Source of the DNA: a virus | Length of the DNA stretch: 38,372 nucleotides | Strand: one strand, 5' to 3' | Virus record (IMG/VR): IMGVR_UViG_3300012683_000014 | Location: 1-38,372 of that record | Shown: piece by piece, positions 8,442 through 16,224 of the stretch | Layout: every line of letters begins with the position of its first letter | Position numbering within the stretch: the first letter of the stretch is position 1 | The notes under the pieces: model-generated | Databases searched by the model: none | What the model was told of the DNA's origin: nothing | The model's input: the letters and a program-made list of their open reading frames with translations, nothing else | Made by a program: the position numbers and the translations under genes

Positions 8442-8664
8442 ATCTATTCTCCGCATATGAGTTAAGTGAATTGAGCACGAACTGGGCGTCTAGTACGTTC
8501 TTGAGCACCAGGTCAGGAATAATCCCTCGTCGGTCTCTGATAGTCCAACGCTCAGCGCCGCCAGTGCCAAGCGGACTAAACGTCATCGTAAATCGAGCAT
8601 CGGCTAGGCCATAATCCTCTTGATTCCGACTTGGCGCTGCCTTCTGTCCTGTCCTGGTTGCCAT
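8425..8664 (-). CDS. Small protein, unknown
   Basis: 79 residues from ATG 8664, which would overlap the polymerase gene by about 60 bases. An in-frame ATG at 8586, 17 bases after the polymerase stop, gives 53 residues and fits the tight spacing of the operon better. Neither has a strong ribosome site. The C-terminal part (RWTIRDRRGIIPDLVLKNVL) looks like a compact alpha/beta protein. The next gene starts within its last codons. Function unknown. Confidence 0.6.
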   Translation of the reverse strand: MATRTGQKAAPSRNQEDYGLADARFTMTFSPLGTGGAERWTIRDRRGIIPDLVLKNVLDAQFVLNSLNSYAENRYGKAR

Positions 8665-10187
8665 TTGACTAGTCCATCTGGGTTGAACTTATTCCCCTGC
8701 CCAAGGGGCTTCGAGGCATCGTGCATCGAGCCCCAGTTCCAGCCGACCTTGGCCTCGCCAGGGCAGATATATCGACGGCCCTGGTGCTCCAGCGGGACTT
8801 TGATTAGCTCCAGGGCCTCAGCAACGACCTCGTCGAATCGACTGTCGTCCTGGACCTGGAACGTGACCGAGTCGTAGCCCTGGCCAAGTAGCTGGACTTG
8901 GGGCATGTGCTTCCAAATTCGCCACAGTCCAAGGTTCATCCGATCAGCCGTCGTGCTCTGGGGCATATATGCTATCGCCTCGCGAAGCGTCGTGTCGTCG
9001 CCAGGCCGCCCGAAGAAATGCCTCGTCCGGCCGAATGGAGTGGTCAGGCTATGTGGAGGCGTCTGAATCTGCTGCGCGATCCATTGCCACCACCTTGGTA
9101 TGCAGGGAAATGCTGGCACAATCGCCGGATGGAAAGTCCCTTTCTTGTCCGTGAACTGGGCTCGGCCGAGAATATACCGGGCCTGGAACTCTTCCAAGGT
9201 CGCGATCGGCATTTTCATGACTCTGGCGGCGGTCCACGCAGTACCCATGTAATTCGAGAGATGAGCTCCCCGTTTTGACATGAACCTGTAAGAGAAATCT
9301 CGGTAGAATATACTGCTATCGGCCAGCCATTTATCTCGATCTGGCACTCCGGTCCACTTGAGTTCTCGGGGCCAGACGAGCTTGCAGACGCTGGTGTGCA
9401 AGTCACCTGACTCGCAGGCATCGAGATATGACCAGTCATTGAATAGCACTCCGCAAAACCACCCAACGTCTCGGGCCTCGACCTGTTCCAGGTCGATGAC
9501 TACGAGTTTCCAACCAGGATCTGCCACAAAGACGTACCGAAGACCCAGCGCAACATTTTGTAAATTGCCGCCCGTTCCGAAGGCGTTAGATGAGCTGGAA
9601 GGCCGTCCGGTCTCAGTGCCTGCAATGTTGTAAGATGTTCTAATTCGTCCATCACGATCAATTTCAGTCTCAAGTACCTCTCGCTGTTTAGCAAGATCTC
9701 GAAGCCCAAGAACTGCACTGACGAAGGGCCGGGCGTAGAGGTAGGAGTCGAGCTTTTCAAGCGCTTCGCGGTTGGTCGAGAGCTTCCTTTCCCCCTTCTG
9801 CGAGAGCCAGACTTCGGGGAGCTTGAGCGAGCTATAGAAGAAGTCCTTGAGTTGAGCTGGTGAACGTGGATTCAGCGAATGGCCGCAGGCAGCTTGAGCC
9901 ATCTCGTTCAAAGTCGCTTGCAATCGCAGCTCTCTGGCACGCAGCGAGTCGACGGCTTGCCGTCGAGCAAGTTCATCGACTAGAAATCCTCGCTGCATCA
10001 TTTCTAGATATGGGGCCTGCAGCGCTCGCTCGAAGGAGTAGATTTGAGGGGGCTGGTTGAACAGCGACGAGATCTCCTCGAAGACCTCTAACATGACTAG
10101 GCTATCGAGACAGCAGTAAGTCTGTAACGTATCAATCGCTGACAACGGAGTTGTCGGAGTCAGCTCCTCGGTTTTGATCAGAGTCAT
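8604..10187 (-). CDS. DNA polymerase I-type, C-terminal part: exo III motif + polymerase domain (split gene)
   Basis: 527 residues. Residues 24-28 (YCCLD, then SLVMLEVFEEI) are the third 3'-5' exonuclease motif, but exo I and II are absent; they are encoded in the gene at 11231-12397. The polymerase domain is complete: motif A LVVIDLEQVEARDVGW (~residue 225), the O-helix KRGAHLSNYMGT (~306, with His where Pol I has the nucleotide-binding Lys), and motif C GYDSVTFQV (~436, Tyr in place of the usual His; Asp kept). It resembles polymerases of the SPO1 type, where glycosylase-like, exonuclease and polymerase parts form one chain. Here the two proteins must presumably associate. ATG follows the upstream stop by 2 bases. 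Confidence 0.88.
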   Translation of the reverse strand: MTLIKTEELTPTTPLSAIDTLQTYCCLDSLVMLEVFEEISSLFNQPPQIYSFERALQAPYLEMMQRGFLVDELARRQAVDSLRARELRLQATLNEMAQAACGHSLNPRSPAQLKDFFYSSLKLPEVWLSQKGERKLSTNREALEKLDSYLYARPFVSAVLGLRDLAKQREVLETEIDRDGRIRTSYNIAGTETGRPSSSSNAFGTGGNLQNVALGLRYVFVADPGWKLVVIDLEQVEARDVGWFCGVLFNDWSYLDACESGDLHTSVCKLVWPRELKWTGVPDRDKWLADSSIFYRDFSYRFMSKRGAHLSNYMGTAWTAARVMKMPIATLEEFQARYILGRAQFTDKKGTFHPAIVPAFPCIPRWWQWIAQQIQTPPHSLTTPFGRTRHFFGRPGDDTTLREAIAYMPQSTTADRMNLGLWRIWKHMPQVQLLGQGYDSVTFQVQDDSRFDEVVAEALELIKVPLEHQGRRYICPGEAKVGWNWGSMHDASKPLGQGNKFNPDGLVKWQPGQDRRQRQVGIKRIMA

Positions 10188-10189
10188 CT

Positions 10190-10462
10190 TTAATCCGCTG
10201 TTGCTCCGTATGCTACTCTGTTTTCAAGATCATCGAGCTTGTCACAGATCTCATTCACGATCGCGGTTGCTGAGTACCGGCTGCCGTCCGCCGCACCCAG
10301 CACGATGCCGGTGCCAGGGTCGCTAGTCGCCAGCGGCGCGATGCCGAGCCTGCTGGCGACTAGCTTGACCAAGTCCCCGAAGTAGTCCGGAGGAGCAGGC
10401 TGTGCTGGCACATCATTCGCCGGGATCGAAGCTGTCCTAGTAATCTCCATGTCATCGGCCAT
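10190..10462 (-). CDS. Small protein inside the split polymerase locus, unknown
   Basis: 90 residues, ATG with GGAGGACTTTGACC just upstream. Residues 1-27 are Pro/Ala-rich and probably disordered. The rest has a LVKLVASRLGIAPL helix and a C-terminal acidic helix (ICDKLDDLENRVAYG). It is one of three genes between the two polymerase halves. No family recognised. Confidence 0.7.
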   Translation of the reverse strand: MADDMEITRTASIPANDVPAQPAPPDYFGDLVKLVASRLGIAPLATSDPGTGIVLGAADGSRYSATAIVNEICDKLDDLENRVAYGATAD

Positions 10463-10465
10463 CGG

Positions 10466-11014
10466 TCAAAGTCCTCCGGTTAAGTCAATCGAGCTGCGAA
10501 GCAGTGCTAAGGTCTCCCTGGAACAGTCCTGGGGCAGGATCAGGGCTCCGTCCAGGGCTCGAATCTTGAAATCCTTCCCCTCGGCGATCGCGCTGGTGAG
10601 CGCCATGACCATGCCACGGCTCCAGCCTCGGTCGATGTAGAATACCGAGTAAGAGGCGTGGCGTCGCCATGCTAGGCCGAGGCGAGTCCCGAGAGCTCTC
10701 TCGTCGGGGTCGGAGTCGTCAAGGAACTGGGGGAATAGAAGATGACTGGCGAGCACCGACTCGCCCCGGAGGGCGCAGTCCCTCGCAGCTCGCTGGGCGT
10801 ATTTGACATTGGCCTGGACCTCGCCCGCGTAGGGGCTTTCCAATATCACCAGCTTGATGTCACCGAGCATCGACCCGTAGCACTCCCTGTTCCAGATTTT
10901 GTAGACCATGCTGAGCGAGATATGATATAGACCGGCGACTAGCTTCGCGCTTCGGCGATCGGAGAAGATGTGCCGGACCTGGCTGTCGGAGAGCTTGTAC
11001 TGGCCGGATTTCAT
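10466..11014 (-). CDS. DUF7768-like protein with N-terminal helix-turn-helix
   Basis: 182 residues, ATGA overlap with the upstream gene. The N-terminus (residues ~6-45; LSDSQVRHIF, VAGLYHISLSMVYKIWNRE) looks like the helix-turn-helix seen at the ends of phage homing endonucleases. The main domain starts with VILESPYAG (~55) and has RGESVLASHLLFPQFLDD and VFYIDRGWSRGM. That set of motifs marks the DUF7768 family, a Rossmann-like fold possibly related to nucleoside deoxyribosyltransferases; the exact reaction is unknown. The fusion with a DNA-binding domain, and its place between polymerase halves, are unusual. Confidence 0.75.
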   Translation of the reverse strand: MKSGQYKLSDSQVRHIFSDRRSAKLVAGLYHISLSMVYKIWNRECYGSMLGDIKLVILESPYAGEVQANVKYAQRAARDCALRGESVLASHLLFPQFLDDSDPDERALGTRLGLAWRRHASYSVFYIDRGWSRGMVMALTSAIAEGKDFKIRALDGALILPQDCSRETLALLRSSIDLTGGL

Positions 11015-11238
11015 GCCAGCGGGGGCTCCGGAAGAGGCATCCAGTGAGTTGGTTCGATTTCGATGTATAGAGGAGTCTTTGGGCTTCCATCAAAATCCTG
11101 TAAATAGCCTACGATCCAAGCCCAAGTCCCGCGAGAGATCTCAGCCCATTCAGCTTTAACGACTCGTTCTCTGTCCGCGATCAAAATCTCAGTGCCGTTC
11201 ATTGGAGCTGTCTTAATCGGTTGCCACTCGCTACTCAT
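11011..11238 (-). CDS. DUF551-like small protein
   Basis: 75 residues. The pattern EWQPIKTAPMNGTEILIAD followed by VVKAEW and a THWMPLPEPP ending matches the DUF551 type of small phage/prophage protein, which has no known function. Its start overlaps the end of the glycosylase/exonuclease gene by 8 bases and its stop overlaps the next start, so it is translated as part of the same unit. Confidence 0.75.
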   Translation of the reverse strand: MSSEWQPIKTAPMNGTEILIADRERVVKAEWAEISRGTWAWIVGYLQDFDGSPKTPLYIEIEPTHWMPLPEPPLA

Positions 11239-12397
11239 CCCGCTTCTCCGTGTCAGCTTTTCGCCGTCGCATCAGCTTCCATGACTGCTCGCTGGAATAA
11301 ATCGACCCAAGGAACCCGAGGCCTTTCTGAAGCTCCGGGAACAGCGAGTGATGCAATAACATCGTATCCTCTCCCTGGCGCATATCGACCTGCAGACCCA
11401 TCGGCAGGATGTATTGGAGGTCATACAGGCCGTTCTGGAAGACCTTGGGCGCGCTGCAAGCGAGCAGCGACTGGCAGCAGCACCAGGCTGCGTACTCCTC
11501 CCCCTGCGAGGGCCAATAGCTCCAGCCGGGCTTGGTCTCATCCACGAAGGGGACACAGATGGCATCGGACTTCGACCTCGCGAATGAGATACACTTGATC
11601 TGGCCAAATGCCGTCTCGCAGTCTACTCCTAAGTACGCTGGCGGATTGTCGAGAGCCTGGTTAGTCCAATGACCGAGCTCGTCTAGCGAGGGGCTGACCA
11701 GGGCTTGCCTGGCAGGTCGTCTTATCTCTGGATAAGCCAGCTCTCTGGCGGCCTTCATCAAGTCCGCGACCACAATCGGACGCCAGGACCATTGTCTCAA
11801 AACCCCTGCTGGGTGAAAAGTCGCGAGGCTTTTTCGACCAGGACACACACCTTGCTGAACGCCCTCGGCGACAGATCCTCGGACGCTACTGATATTCGTA
11901 ACTCCGAGAACAGCCCAAAGTGCCGTATTGCCGAGGCACAGGACAAGATTAGGCTTAACGAGTTCAATCTCGCGTCGAAGGCGGTCAAGTTCTGGTAGGA
12001 ACTCGGGTAGGAGATACTTTCCCTTGGTAATCGAGGGATATAGATAACGTGCTCCACCGACGGCCTCCTTCTTATCGCATAGCGCTTCGAGCTTGTTCCC
12101 CGGCGGCTGCAGGGCCAGGACGTTGGTCAGGAGTATGCTCGCATCAGAGAGCCATTTGGCTCGCTCTCGGACCCAGGCCAGGCCATACTTATGGAGCTCC
12201 GCTGCCCGGTGCCAGTTGTCGTTGACGAGATGAGGCATGGCTTCGCCAAGACAGAGCCAAAGTTCTTTTCCTGACTCACCTACGAAAGGTTGTCTTAGTT
12301 CTGATTCACCTTGTCCAAAAGCTTCTCCAACGATAACTAGTCTAGCATCGTGAGGACCAGCCGTTGCCGCGAACGGAGGAAGTGGAATATGAGTCAC
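11231..12397 (-). CDS. Uracil-DNA glycosylase-like domain + exonuclease motifs I-II (N-terminal part of split DNA polymerase)
   Basis: 388 residues, GTG start overlapping the HNH gene stop. The first ~215 residues are family 4/5-type uracil glycosylase-like: GEAFGQGESELRQPFVGESG (24-43), TNVLALQPPGN, CLGNTALWAVLG and ATFHPAGVL. Residues ~253-388 start a DnaQ/Pol I-type proofreading domain: exo I LGVDCETAFG and exo II FQNGLYDL, then EDTMLLHHSLFPELQKGLGF. It stops at TEKRDE just before where exo III (YxxxD) should come; that motif opens the polymerase gene at 8604-10187. The domain order is that of the SPO1 polymerase. The glycosylase-like part may recognise uracil or be structural only; not settled by sequence. 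Confidence 0.85.
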   Translation of the reverse strand: MTHIPLPPFAATAGPHDARLVIVGEAFGQGESELRQPFVGESGKELWLCLGEAMPHLVNDNWHRAAELHKYGLAWVRERAKWLSDASILLTNVLALQPPGNKLEALCDKKEAVGGARYLYPSITKGKYLLPEFLPELDRLRREIELVKPNLVLCLGNTALWAVLGVTNISSVRGSVAEGVQQGVCPGRKSLATFHPAGVLRQWSWRPIVVADLMKAARELAYPEIRRPARQALVSPSLDELGHWTNQALDNPPAYLGVDCETAFGQIKCISFARSKSDAICVPFVDETKPGWSYWPSQGEEYAAWCCCQSLLACSAPKVFQNGLYDLQYILPMGLQVDMRQGEDTMLLHHSLFPELQKGLGFLGSIYSSEQSWKLMRRRKADTEKRDE

Positions 12398-12936
12398 GGT
12401 CTGTAGTTCTCTCCGAATAACTCTCGGCCTTTTTCGTCCCGCGCAGTCTTTGCCTCCTCCCAGGTTTCATATCGACCAATATGAATCGACCTGTAATTGT
12501 GCATAATATTGGCGAGCCATTTCTGACGCCCCTCATCCCAGAAGACGCCCTTCACGCCAGACTTTCCTCTGGCACGGCAATTGCCTGCATTTTGCGAGTG
12601 TGTAATATCTCTGAGATTATCGACTCGATTATCTGAAGGATTGAGATTTATATGGTCGATCTCATGCTCAGGCCATTTTCCATAGACATACAACCACACA
12701 AGCCTGTGCATCAAATATAGCTTGTAGTTATAGCCTACAACCCAATAACCGTCCCCGCGATCGCGGCCTGCAAGTTGCCCTGCGCGGACCTTGACTCCTC
12801 GTTGTAACCAATAGAACTTGCCAGTTTCAGGTTCGTACTTGAAAATTTTTCTAATATTCTCGGCGTCCATTGGAAGGAAATTTGAGCCTCTTCCATCGCG
12901 CAAAAAGATGGGAATTATCTCCGGTGTTTCAGTCAT
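12394..12936 (-). CDS. HNH homing endonuclease with AP2-like DNA-binding domain
   Basis: 180 residues. The HNH core is EIDHINLNPSDNRVDNL (~residues 88-105) after LMHRLVWLYVYG; a C-terminal AP2/NUMOD-like segment follows (GVKGVFWDEGRQKWLANI, then GRYETWEEAKTAR). It cuts DNA to spread its own gene. It is free-standing, in the operon by ATGA and GTGA overlaps on both sides, between the ParB-methyltransferase and the first half of the split polymerase. The gene is clearly more A+T-rich than its neighbours, as expected of a mobile element. No intron boundaries are seen. Confidence 0.9.
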   Translation of the reverse strand: MTETPEIIPIFLRDGRGSNFLPMDAENIRKIFKYEPETGKFYWLQRGVKVRAGQLAGRDRGDGYWVVGYNYKLYLMHRLVWLYVYGKWPEHEIDHINLNPSDNRVDNLRDITHSQNAGNCRARGKSGVKGVFWDEGRQKWLANIMHNYRSIHIGRYETWEEAKTARDEKGRELFGENYRP

Positions 12937-14468
12937 TTTCCACCCGCCATCGCACCAACAAGCCTCGGCATGGTCGCGACAGCAGCTGCCCTCCTGGTCT
13001 GCCGTTCTTGTTTGAGTGCTGTCCGAGCGAGCTCGGCTGACACCGGGTCGATCTCCAGCCCTAGCACATGCTTCGCACCGAGTGATTCAGCGGCCCGCAG
13101 AGCTGCCCCACTGCCGCAAGTTGGATCGAGCATCGAGGTCGTCTCATCCACGATCATCGCCATGAAATGCTTCAGCATCGGCGCAGGCTTGGTCGAGACA
13201 TGGAGACGCTTATCGGTGGGGGAGGAGTACGAGTCGGCGACTACGCGGACGATCTGCCTCCGGCCCCTATTCGCAAACAACGCTGTCTCATACGTGTGCC
13301 TTGGCCCCATCCTCGGATCGCTCGCGATCCCTGCTCCATCCGACTTGACCCAGACCAGCGGGTGCAGGTGGAAGCCGAGCGAGGGCGCTCGGCGGCGGAA
13401 TATATCTCGAGTCGCGTCGATGTGCTTGGCAGAGTACCAGAACATCAGATGCCCGGAGACAGACATCAGCCGGTCGATGTTCTGGCAAAGACACTCCAGC
13501 AGCGCGAAGTAGAGATCTGGTTTGTCCTCGTACACGGAGCTCTCGCTCCCGAGACCCTGAGGCCCAGAAGCGAACTCGATCCCGTAGGGGAAGTCGCAGT
13601 GGATGAAGCTGAACTTCGGCCCGCGGTAGCGGGGGGCCCAGTCCAGGAAGCTCTCTAGCAGGATCGACTGCTCGGCCGGGATGATTGGAGGAGGTTCTGC
13701 CGGAGGCAGCGGTGGGTCATATCTGCCGGGCATTGGTTCTGGCAGGCTGTCAAAACTCTCCGACATCGCCGCAATTTGGCTGGGTGGCAGATCAGGGGTT
13801 TCGAGCAACTCCTGCAAGGCATCTCCGGCGGCTCGTTGCTGCCTTCTCAGAATCACGTTATACGCATCTGGCATGGTCTTAGCTTCGCGGATTCTCTCCT
13901 CGCCCAGATACGAAGTCAAAATGATGCATTTGGAGATGAAGTTCTGCGAGAGCGATAGTTGCTCCGCAGTCTCGGAAATGGTCTGATCCGCATTAAGTTC
14001 TCGATAAAGCTGATGAATCTTCGTGATGGCCTGAACGAGGTCCACCCATGGCAGGTCTGTCCGCTTGATATTCTCTTCGAGTTCGATGATGTTCGATTCG
14101 ACTGGCGATAAATCCTCCGCGAAGCGGCAGAGGATGTCGAGGTGGCCGAGGTTTTTGCAAGCTGTCAGCCTTCTCTCCCCGGCCCGAAGCTCGAGCTCGG
14201 AGGTGATAATGATCGGCTGGAGCAGCCCGATCCGCGCGATCGAGCTCTCGAGGGACTTCGTCTCGACCTCGCGTCGCTGACGCTCATCGCGCTTGACTCT
14301 GATATCAGAGATGGGGACCCGAACTGTTCGATCTGTGATTGGCACTGGCGAGTCTCCGTCTTTGATATCTGCATCGGCTTCGGACGGGCAGCGCCCCAGC
14401 CAGCGGGGTACGGGGCAATGGGTCTGGCCGGGGGCCACCGCCAGTGCAATGTCGGCTAGACCCTGCAC
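12933..14468 (-). CDS. ParB-like nuclease/DNA-binding domain fused to DNA methyltransferase
   Basis: 511 residues from GTG 14468. A later GTG at 14345, with GGAGA before it, is an alternative that removes a poorly structured 41-residue leader. The N-terminal ParB/Srx-type domain has LRAGERRLTACKNLG and NIIELEENIKRTDLPW, then a helix-turn-helix (ISETAEQLSLSQNFISKC). A Pro-rich linker near residue 255 leads to the methyltransferase: catalytic motif IV is FIHCDFPYGI (~291), and the SAM-binding motif LDPTCGSGAALRAAE lies near 449. This order, IV before I, is that of beta-class N4/N6 enzymes. Motif IV has DFPY, not DPPY. It may methylate phage DNA against host restriction or guide replication proteins; the target site is unknown. 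Confidence 0.88.
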   Translation of the reverse strand: MQGLADIALAVAPGQTHCPVPRWLGRCPSEADADIKDGDSPVPITDRTVRVPISDIRVKRDERQRREVETKSLESSIARIGLLQPIIITSELELRAGERRLTACKNLGHLDILCRFAEDLSPVESNIIELEENIKRTDLPWVDLVQAITKIHQLYRELNADQTISETAEQLSLSQNFISKCIILTSYLGEERIREAKTMPDAYNVILRRQQRAAGDALQELLETPDLPPSQIAAMSESFDSLPEPMPGRYDPPLPPAEPPPIIPAEQSILLESFLDWAPRYRGPKFSFIHCDFPYGIEFASGPQGLGSESSVYEDKPDLYFALLECLCQNIDRLMSVSGHLMFWYSAKHIDATRDIFRRRAPSLGFHLHPLVWVKSDGAGIASDPRMGPRHTYETALFANRGRRQIVRVVADSYSSPTDKRLHVSTKPAPMLKHFMAMIVDETTSMLDPTCGSGAALRAAESLGAKHVLGLEIDPVSAELARTALKQERQTRRAAAVATMPRLVGAMAGGK

Positions 14469-14482
14469 TGGAGTCTGTTGAA

Positions 14483-14941
14483 CTAGGCTTGGCCGGCGAG
14501 GCGCCCGACCTGGTTCCCGATCTCGTTGGTCCGCTCGTTCATGTATTGCTGGACTTCCACAGTGACCTGTTGGCCGACCGCGTCGGGGATGACTTCCTCG
14601 TAGCTTCGACCGGCAGGCTCGATCCCGCAGCTGCGCAGGAATTCGTCGAGCCTCCAGAACGCATCGTCGGTCAGGAAGAAGTCTCGGCGGGGCTGGCGTT
14701 TCGTGATGTCGACTGGGGCCTTGCCGCCATCGCCGTCGGACTGGAACTTGTCGTCCTCGGACACGTCTGAGGCCCAGCCCAGAAGGCCGAGGTGGAATCT
14801 GACATAAGGGGTCTTGTTTTTGTTCGCGTCGCCGTACTCGAATGATTTGATAATCCCTGGGTAGTCGCCTTGTGGCAGCGCCTCGGGCTTCTTGGCCTTC
14901 CCGGCGGGGCGCTTGAGTAAGTGAGCAAAGTTCGGTGCCAT
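14483..14941 (-). CDS. Single-strand DNA-binding / recombination accessory-like protein
   Basis: 152 residues, ATG with AAAGGACT upstream. LPQGDYPGIIKSFEYGDANK is followed by beta-rich sequence (TPYVRFHLGLLG), as in phage proteins with an OB-like fold that sit next to Sak4 or RecA-like genes; the C-terminus is QVTVEVQQYMNER. It lies directly downstream of the Sak4-like gene, so it probably coats or handles ssDNA. The family assignment is mainly from context and general shape. Confidence 0.6.
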   Translation of the reverse strand: MAPNFAHLLKRPAGKAKKPEALPQGDYPGIIKSFEYGDANKNKTPYVRFHLGLLGWASDVSEDDKFQSDGDGGKAPVDITKRQPRRDFFLTDDAFWRLDEFLRSCGIEPAGRSYEEVIPDAVGQQVTVEVQQYMNERTNEIGNQVGRLAGQA

Positions 14942-14980
14942 CTTGGTAGTCCTTTCAGAGTGAGTGGTTGAGTTGGAAAG

Positions 14981-15883
14981 TTATGCTACTGGTATGCCCA
15001 TTGTGGGCGAGGGGACAGCGGCTTGAGCCGCTGAAACTGGTGCCTGCGGGGCTGGCTGTTGGGCAACGACTGGCGACTGCCGGACATCGCGGAAGAACTC
15101 GGCCAGGCCGAATTGAATATCATACTCCGGCTTGACCATCAGCGGGGCGGAGTTCTTTAATTCCACGACTCCGGAGGTATTGGTGAGAAGCTTCCGCTTC
15201 TGGTTTGCGCCCTGCCCGGTGGTCTTCATCATCAAGGTCGAGTTGAAATACCTCCCGACCTTCGGCGGGAGGGCCTTGCCGAGCGTACTTGGATAACCGT
15301 GCACTGGGCCGTTCTCCTCGCCGATGTAGGCAATGTGAGAGATCACAATGACGTTGCACTTGACTCCGTCATCGTAGAGCATCTGTAATAGACCTTCGAC
15401 CGCGATCTGGCCGTCGTACCAGTCGGATTGATGGGGCTTTTGCCCGAGCCGGGCGTTCAGCGAAAGCTGGAAATTCATCGCGGCGGTGCTCAGAAACGTC
15501 AGCGAGTCGATGACCAGGATATCGGACTGACCCCAGGTGACAATTCCACCCAGCTTCGCGGTCTCGGTGTCCCAGTTGTCCAGAAGCTTAATAACCCGCT
15601 GCCAGACCGTGGCCTTGGCCGGGACTAACTTCCCCCCCATGACTTTCATCTTGTCTGTCACGGTCTCGAACTCGACCCGGCTGACCGCATCTTTCTTATA
15701 CGGGGAGTTCTTCCCAGTTAGCAGGTTACTGAGAACGTCCAGGCCGTTGTCGAGGTCCAGAATCCGGAGATTAAACCCGGCGTCGGCTAGGCTGGCGAGG
15801 GCTCCGGTCTTGCCCGCACCTGAATCCCCGACAAGCAGCAACTTGGTCGTCTGAGCGGACTGATGATCGGCTAATTTGGTCAC
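14981..15883 (-). CDS. RecA-like ATPase (Sak4-type single-strand annealing/recombination protein)
   Basis: 300 residues, GTG start with GTGA overlap. P-loop GDSGAGKT at residues 19-26, followed by LRILDLDNGLDVL; Walker B-like DILVIDSLTFLS near residue 125; VIVISHIAYIG (sensor-type) near 180. This short RecA core is typical of phage Sak4-like recombinases, which pair ssDNA with help from an SSB. The C-terminal 35 residues are Pro/Ala/Gln-rich and disordered. Neighbours (SSB-like downstream, Cas4/RecB-like nuclease upstream) form a recombination module. Confidence 0.85.
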   Translation of the reverse strand: MTKLADHQSAQTTKLLLVGDSGAGKTGALASLADAGFNLRILDLDNGLDVLSNLLTGKNSPYKKDAVSRVEFETVTDKMKVMGGKLVPAKATVWQRVIKLLDNWDTETAKLGGIVTWGQSDILVIDSLTFLSTAAMNFQLSLNARLGQKPHQSDWYDGQIAVEGLLQMLYDDGVKCNVIVISHIAYIGEENGPVHGYPSTLGKALPPKVGRYFNSTLMMKTTGQGANQKRKLLTNTSGVVELKNSAPLMVKPEYDIQFGLAEFFRDVRQSPVVAQQPAPQAPVSAAQAAVPSPTMGIPVA

Positions 15884-16224
15884 TTGTATCTCTCCACCTT
15901 CGAAGGTATTGAAAATTTCTCGTCCAGATTTTTCTTGACCGCTGCGAGTGCATCATCCCAGCCACGTTGATAACTCGGGCCGTCTGCTGCTTCGCCGGGT
16001 TGCTTCTTGCAATTCTCAATATCGCGCATCACCTCGGCATAGTTCGCCTCGACAGCCTGCAGGATCGTAGTATGCGCGCTGCCAGCCGCGAGCCGCTTGA
16101 CCTCGCTTCGCAATCTGCCATATGCCAGAACTATAATCTGGAATTGGTCCAGATCGAGCTGGGTCGGCTCGCGGACTTCGTCGAGCGAGACATCATAGAG
16201 TCTAAGTTTGGTCTGTTCGGCCAT
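15880..16224 (-). CDS. Helical protein between nuclease and Sak4 genes, unknown
   Basis: 114 residues, overlapping both neighbours (TGATG and GTGA). Mostly helical and charged, with one Cys. Middle: FQIIVLAYGRLRSEVKRLAA; the C-terminus carries YQRGWDDALAAVKKNLDEKF. It could be an accessory of the recombination proteins by position. No family recognised. Confidence 0.75.
   Translation of the reverse strand: MAEQTKLRLYDVSLDEVREPTQLDLDQFQIIVLAYGRLRSEVKRLAAGSAHTTILQAVEANYAEVMRDIENCKKQPGEAADGPSYQRGWDDALAAVKKNLDEKFSIPSKVERYK

Noticed and set aside
8604-12397. Group I intron or intein as cause of the polymerase break
   Set aside because: The gap is filled by three coupled genes with hardly any free bases for a ribozyme, and stop codons and separate starts exclude an intein.
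14848-14858. TAATCCCTGGG, like part of the 33-base element
   Set aside because: Lies inside a gene, in the opposite orientation, without the ATTCAT/TGAAT dyad; chance match. The same holds for TAATCCCTCG near 8518.
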